Assembly (NCBI GenBank): GCA_023259175.1
Contig: JAHFQV010000016.1
Span: 7,381-52,159, forward strand
DNA from: Oxalobacteraceae bacterium
GTDB lineage: Bacteria; Pseudomonadota; Gammaproteobacteria; Burkholderiales; Burkholderiaceae_D
Direction: 5' to 3'
Length of the DNA: 44,779 nt
The translations under genes and the position numbers were made by a program. The notes beneath the pieces are model-generated. The model did not search any database, was not told where the DNA came from, and worked only from the letters and a program-made list of their open reading frames with translations. Below are positions 43,535 to 44,779 of the stretch, piece after piece; within the stretch, counting starts at the first letter, position 1, and every line of letters starts with the position of its first letter.

Positions 43535-44779
43535 ATGTCTCAATCCCCGACACAAACCCTCACCCCGAAGCTAACTCTCCAACAACTAGAATCCTACCTA
43601 TGGACCGCCGCTGACATCTTGCGCGGCAATATGGATGCCTCCGAGTACAAAGACTATATCTTCGGCATGATGTTCTTAAAGCGGCTGTCCGATAGCTTTG
43701 AAGAAGAACAAGAACGCGTGATTGCGCATTACCTCAGCATTGGTAAAACGCAGGCGCAGGCGGAAAGCTTGGCGCAGGATGAAGACGAATATCACGACAC
43801 CTTCTTTGTGCCAGAAAAAGCACGTTGGAACGTGTTGAAAGATCTCAAGCACGATATCGGTGCCGAGCTCAACAAAGCCACCGAAGCGATTGAAGAACAC
43901 AATACCAGCTTAGAAGGGGTGTTGGTCTCGATCGACTTCAACATCAAGAACAAGCTCTCGGATAAAAAACTCGCTGACTTGCTCTCGCATTTTTCTAAAT
44001 ACCGTTTGCGTAATGTCGATTTTGAATCCAGCGATTTACTCGGCACGGCCTACGAATACTTGATCAAAATGTTTGCAGACTCAGCCGGTAAGAAAGGCGG
44101 CGAATTTTACACGCCGAGTGAAGTCGTTCGCTTGTTAGTCTCGCTCTTGCAACCGCATGCAGGTATGCGTATTTACGACCCCACGGTGGGTTCTGGCGGT
44201 ATGTTGGTGCAAACACGTAACTATCTTGTCGCTCATGGTGAAAACCCCGCCAACTTATCCTTGTTCGGGCAAGAGATGAATCTGAACACCTGGGCGATCT
44301 GCAAGATGAATATGTTTTTGCATGGCGTATTCAATGCAGATATTCGCAAAGGCGACACCATACGCGAACCGCAGCATGTGCAAAACGGTGAACTCATGCA
44401 TTTTGATCGCGTCATCGCCAATCCGCCATTCAGCCTTGCCGCATGGGGTAAAGACAGCGCCGATAACGATGGCTATGGTCGCTTCCCTTACGGCACACCA
44501 CCCAAAGATTCTGGCGATCTGGCTTTTGTGCAGCACATGATCGCGTCCTTAAATAATCAAGGCATGGCCGGTGTGGTCATGCCGCACGGGGTCTTGTTCC
44601 GTGGTTCCAGCGAAAAAGAAATTCGCAAGGGCATACTCAAAGACGATTTGCTCGAAGCGGTGATTGGCTTACCCGCTGCCTTGTTTTACGGCACCGGCAT
44701 TCCCGCCAGTATTCTCATCATCAACAAAAACAAGCCAGCGCAGCGCAAAGGCAAAGTGCTCTTCATCAATGGCGAGCTA
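43535..44779 (+). CDS. hsdM: Type I restriction-modification methyltransferase subunit (partial)
   Basis: The frame from the ATG at 43535 is open for 415 codons to the window edge. The N-terminal HsdM domain (about 12-150) starts with [19 protein letters not shown] and contains [14 protein letters not shown]. The SAM-binding motif I is DPTVGSGGM (215-223) and the catalytic motif IV is NPPF (296-299). It methylates adenine in the recognition site chosen by HsdS. Usual length is about 500-530 residues, so the C-terminus and probably hsdS and hsdR lie outside. Codons look richer in C than in the core genes, which would fit acquisition by transfer. Confidence 0.95.
   Translation, partial: MSQSPTQTLTPKLTLQQLESYLWTAADILRGNMDASEYKDYIFGMMFLKRLSDSFEEEQERVIAHYLSIGKTQAQAESLAQDEDEYHDTFFVPEKARWNVLKDLKHDIGAELNKATEAIEEHNTSLEGVLVSIDFNIKNKLSDKKLADLLSHFSKYRLRNVDFESSDLLGTAYEYLIKMFADSAGKKGGEFYTPSEVVRLLVSLLQPHAGMRIYDPTVGSGGMLVQTRNYLVAHGENPANLSLFGQEMNLNTWAICKMNMFLHGVFNADIRKGDTIREPQHVQNGELMHFDRVIANPPFSLAAWGKDSADNDGYGRFPYGTPPKDSGDLAFVQHMIASLNNQGMAGVVMPHGVLFRGSSEKEIRKGILKDDLLEAVIGLPAALFYGTGIPASILIINKNKPAQRKGKVLFINGEL

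Noticed and set aside
1-44779. CRISPR arrays, insertion sequences, prophage genes, riboswitches
   Set aside because: I read through both strands and saw no regularly spaced repeats, transposase motifs, phage structural genes or known riboswitch cores.

Overview
The window looks like the chromosome of a betaproteobacterium of the order Burkholderiales, most likely an Oxalobacteraceae-type organism of intermediate GC content (judged by eye). The main evidence is gene order: maf / SAM methyltransferase / yceD / rpmF / plsX / fabH / fabD / fabG / acpP / fabF, then rpoE / rseA / rseB / mucD, then a thioredoxin-fold gene. GTG and TTG starts with good Shine-Dalgarno (SD) sequences are common. No genus can be fixed from the sequence alone.

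Layout. 1-360: no recognised gene. 0.36-4.7 kb: a 3-hydroxybutyrate dehydrogenase diverges from an alpha/beta hydrolase - RidA - RelA run. 4.8-6.2 kb: Maf and an RsmI-like methyltransferase on the minus strand. 6.3-13.2 kb: the yceD-rpmF-fatty acid synthesis cluster, driven by a clear sigma70 promoter and closed by a strong terminator. 13.2-17.8 kb: a small membrane protein and the envelope-stress module rpoE-rseA-rseB-mucD, with a near-consensus sigma-E promoter in front of rpoE. 17.9-19.5 kb: glutaredoxin-like protein, rnhB and a SpoU methyltransferase. 19.6-23.1 kb: divergent ppsR and ppsA. 23.2-24.6 kb: nfeD and a band-7 protein. 24.6-30.2 kb, minus strand: a large TPR-GAF-GGDEF diguanylate cyclase, a GspE/PilB-type ATPase and a spermidine-synthase-like protein. 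30.5-36.1 kb: a glycine-zipper lipoprotein, htpG (minus), typA/bipA and an EamA transporter. 36.2-41.7 kb: a U32 protein of the TrhP family behind a perfect FNR/Anr box, a GspF-like protein, a class III aminotransferase, dusA and a PCuAC copper chaperone. 42.0-44.8 kb: tRNA-His, a DUF3147 protein, the remains of two genes (a phytanoyl-CoA dioxygenase and a Sir2 deacetylase) joined by a deletion, and the start of a type I restriction-modification hsdM that runs off the window.

How it works together. The first half is housekeeping: lipid synthesis, envelope stress and the stringent response. The regulatory signals fit it: sigma-E autoregulation, a heat-shock-like promoter before htpG, and a GC-rich discriminator at the tRNA-His promoter. 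The accessory character is concentrated after the tRNA gene. I found no CRISPR array, insertion sequence or prophage, and no complete system that I would call undescribed. The points most worth a second look are the FNR box before trhP, the dioxygenase-Sir2 fusion scar, the alternative hairpins between typA and the transporter gene, the acceptor-stem mismatch in tRNA-His, the 12-bp tandem repeat that forms a mini-ORF over the fabG start, and the join of two normally separate gene blocks between mucD and rnhB.
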